Assembly: GCF_000711975.1 (NCBI RefSeq) | Contig: NZ_KL544001.1 | Location: forward strand, 1-45,760 | Length of the DNA: 45,760 nt | DNA from: Desulfofalx alkaliphila DSM 12257 | GTDB taxonomy: Bacteria; Bacillota; Desulfotomaculia; Desulfotomaculales; Desulfohalotomaculaceae | Direction of reading: 5' to 3' | Shown: piece by piece, positions 44,309 to 45,760 of the stretch | How the letters are laid out: every line of letters starts with the position of its first letter | How positions within the stretch are numbered: position 1 is the first letter of the stretch | Program-made: the position numbers and the translations under genes | The notes under the pieces: model-generated | Databases searched by the model: none | What the model was told of the DNA's origin: nothing | What the model saw: only the letters and a program-made list of their open reading frames with translations

Positions 44309-44341
44309 AAAAAGCACTAAGCATAAATCTTAGTGCTTTTT
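44309..44341 (+). terminator. ASST2 terminator
   Basis: A perfect 13-bp stem (44309-44321 with 44329-44341) whose arms supply the A- and T-runs. Confidence 0.92.
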
Positions 44342-44418
44342 CAAATAAATATATTATTGGCATGAAGAGTCATTTTCAAGTCTGAATGAATGCTCTATCC
44401 AAATAAGGAGGGATAAGG

Positions 44419-45333
44419 ATGGCATATGATGTGGCAATTATTGGTGCGGGTCCGGCCGGTATGACCGCTGCAATTTATGCAGCCAGAGCAAACTTAAAGG
44501 TGCTGCTTTTAGACAAGTTAGCACCGGGCGGGCAAATTGTTAACACCTTTGAAATTCAAAACTATACCGGCATGGGGACTATCAATGGTGCTGAATTGGC
44601 CATCAAGATGTTTGAGCACACCCAAGAGCTGGGGGTGAACTTTGACTACGGTACAGTAACAAAGATACAAACAGAAGGCAACTTGAAAAAGCTCATCTGT
44701 GAAGAAGGGCAAACCTTTGAGGCAAAGGCTGTAATTATTGCCACCGGTACAAAACCCAGAATGCTGGGAGTGCCTAAGGAATTAGACTTTGCCGGCACCA
44801 GTATTAGCTGGTGTGCCATATGCGATGGCCCTCACTATCGGGATAAAAAGGTTATTGTCATTGGCGGCGGAAACTCCGCTGTTGAAGAAGCAATTTACTT
44901 GGCAAGCCTGGCAGAGGAAGTAACCCTTGTTACTTTATTTGACTTGACCGCAGATCCCTCGTCCTGTGATAAGCTGAGAGCTTTGCCAAACGTTAAAATC
45001 TACGAGTACCACGATATTATTGAATTCCTAGGCGAAGAAAAGTTTGAGGGTTTGCGGGCAAAATCCACCAAAACCGGGGAAGAGCTTATTGTTAAGGCGG
45101 ACGGTGCTTTTGAGTACATTGGTTTGCAGCCCACTGCTGAGGCTTTTAAGGATCTGGGTATTTTAAACGAGTATGGCTACATAGAAACTGATGAGTTTAT
45201 GGCCACCAAGGTACCCGGTATTTATGGGGCCGGTGATATTACCAGTAAGCACCTGAGGCAAGTTATCACCGCCTGCAGTGACGGTGCCATAGCTGCACAA
45301 GCTGTGGCAAAATATGTAGAAAAATTAAAATAG
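44419..45333 (+). CDS. trxB: Thioredoxin-reductase-like flavoprotein, no NADPH-phosphate motif
   Basis: 304 residues. The FAD loop GAGPAGMTAAIYAAR is at 8-22, the redox-active CAIC at 132-135, the second Rossmann loop GGGNSAVEEA at ~149-158, and GIYGAGDI near the C-terminus. The HRRxxxR motif that binds the 2'-phosphate of NADPH is absent: the segment reads TLFDLTADPSS. The electron donor may therefore be NADH, reduced ferredoxin or another carrier, as in atypical clostridial and Desulfovibrio reductases (family knowledge). The start ATG is behind AAGGAGGGA. The thioredoxin gene follows after 27 bases. Confidence 0.9.
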   Translation: MAYDVAIIGAGPAGMTAAIYAARANLKVLLLDKLAPGGQIVNTFEIQNYTGMGTINGAELAIKMFEHTQELGVNFDYGTVTKIQTEGNLKKLICEEGQTFEAKAVIIATGTKPRMLGVPKELDFAGTSISWCAICDGPHYRDKKVIVIGGGNSAVEEAIYLASLAEEVTLVTLFDLTADPSSCDKLRALPNVKIYEYHDIIEFLGEEKFEGLRAKSTKTGEELIVKADGAFEYIGLQPTAEAFKDLGILNEYGYIETDEFMATKVPGIYGAGDITSKHLRQVITACSDGAIAAQAVAKYVEKLK

Positions 45334-45360
45334 TTTATTTAAAACAAGGAGTGAGAAATA

Positions 45361-45672
45361 ATGGCGGTTACCATTAGAGAAGTAACCGGTGCAGAATTGG
45401 ACCGGGTGATCAGTGAAGGTAAGGTTTTAGTTAAGTTTTATTCAAAAACCTGTGGCCCCTGTAAAATGTTAAGATTTGTATTACAAGATGTGGCCAAGGA
45501 CGTTGATGGGGTAGAAATTGTAACCTTGGATTTTGATGTCAATAAAGAGGCTGTAGAGAAGTATGAAGTATCAGGTTATCCGACAATGATACTTTTCAAT
45601 AACGGTGAAGAAGTGGAGCGAGTAAAGGGACTGCAGCAAAAACCGAAGATTATTGAAATGATAAACCGGTAG
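45361..45672 (+). CDS. trxA: Thioredoxin
   Basis: 103 residues with the active site KTCGPCKM (Cys31, Cys34; Thr replaces the usual Trp before CGPC) and the cis-Pro loop SGYPTMILF. It reduces protein disulfides in the cytoplasm and is recycled by the reductase encoded just upstream, with which it forms an operon. ATG 45361 is behind CAAGGAGTG. The atypical residue before the Cys and the atypical reductase suggest a dedicated pair rather than the general housekeeping system (inference). Confidence 0.92.
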   Translation: MAVTIREVTGAELDRVISEGKVLVKFYSKTCGPCKMLRFVLQDVAKDVDGVEIVTLDFDVNKEAVEKYEVSGYPTMILFNNGEEVERVKGLQQKPKIIEMINR

Positions 45673-45676
45673 ATTG

Positions 45677-45717
45677 AAAGGGCGAATTACCCCCAGCGGA
45701 AGGTAATTCGCCCTTTT
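45677..45717 (+). terminator. trxBA operon terminator
   Basis: A perfect 15-bp stem (45677-45691 with 45702-45716), ending in TTTT. Nothing further is seen up to the window end. Confidence 0.93.
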
Positions 45718-45760
45718 AATTTGCTTTAAACTAACTAAATAATCTCTGAAATTTGCTCTA

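Overview
The window looks like chromosomal DNA of an endospore-forming anaerobic Firmicute (class Clostridia, Peptococcaceae/Desulfotomaculum-like). Evidence: Bacillus-type GlnA, fused clostridial-type PurL, a KinA-like orphan PAS histidine kinase, copper-amine-oxidase-N stalk domains, T-box regulation, strong AGGAGG ribosome sites with many GTG/TTG starts, and TTGACA/TATAAT promoters. No tRNA, rRNA or CRISPR array was found. The taxonomic placement is inference.

Layout. 1-1.4 kb: 3' end of an IS3-family transposase, then an orphan cas6. 1.4-8.3 kb: MscS channel, PAS sensor kinase, acetamidase/formamidase, DUF4180, secreted glucosaminidase, Crp/Fnr regulator. 8.3-16.8 kb: an accessory block with an MFS exporter behind a leader, a decayed SLC13 transporter remnant, arylsulfate sulfotransferase 1 (ASST1), MarR plus nitroreductase sharing an operator, PhzF, and a MarR-MATE operon. 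16.9-26.6 kb: nagB, two small unknown genes, a T-box leader with two antiterminator/terminator units driving a three-gene ABC importer, a membrane-anchored unknown, a radical SAM/SPASM protein, a YtrA-type GntR-ABC operon, and YbjQ. 26.7-30.5 kb: large PurL whose glutaminase domain has lost its catalytic Cys. 30.6-37 kb: small metallopeptidase, two very small ORFs, methyltransferase, three membrane-protein genes (DUF2062, DedA-like, TerC), FAD oxidoreductase, internally duplicated P-loop ATPase. 37-40.6 kb: nitrogen assimilation (gdhA, then glnA behind a leader with a terminator). 40.8-45.7 kb: a second SLC13-ASST cassette (transporter frameshifted), then trxB-trxA.

How the genes fit together. 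The recurring theme is a two-gene cassette of an SLC13/DASS-type anion transporter followed by a sulfotransferase without a signal peptide. It occurs twice about 30 kb apart, with the transporter reduced to a C-terminal stub in copy 1 and split by a one-base frameshift in copy 2. A plausible reading is import of sulfate esters followed by PAPS-independent cytoplasmic sulfuryl transfer to phenolic acceptors. Around copy 1 are two MarR regulators with clear operators, a flavin nitroreductase, PhzF, MATE and MFS, which suggests handling of aromatic compounds or xenobiotics. Other unusual points are the Cys-less PurL glutaminase domain, a TrxB without the NADPH-phosphate motif, the doubled T-box expression platform and a probably leaderless marR mRNA.
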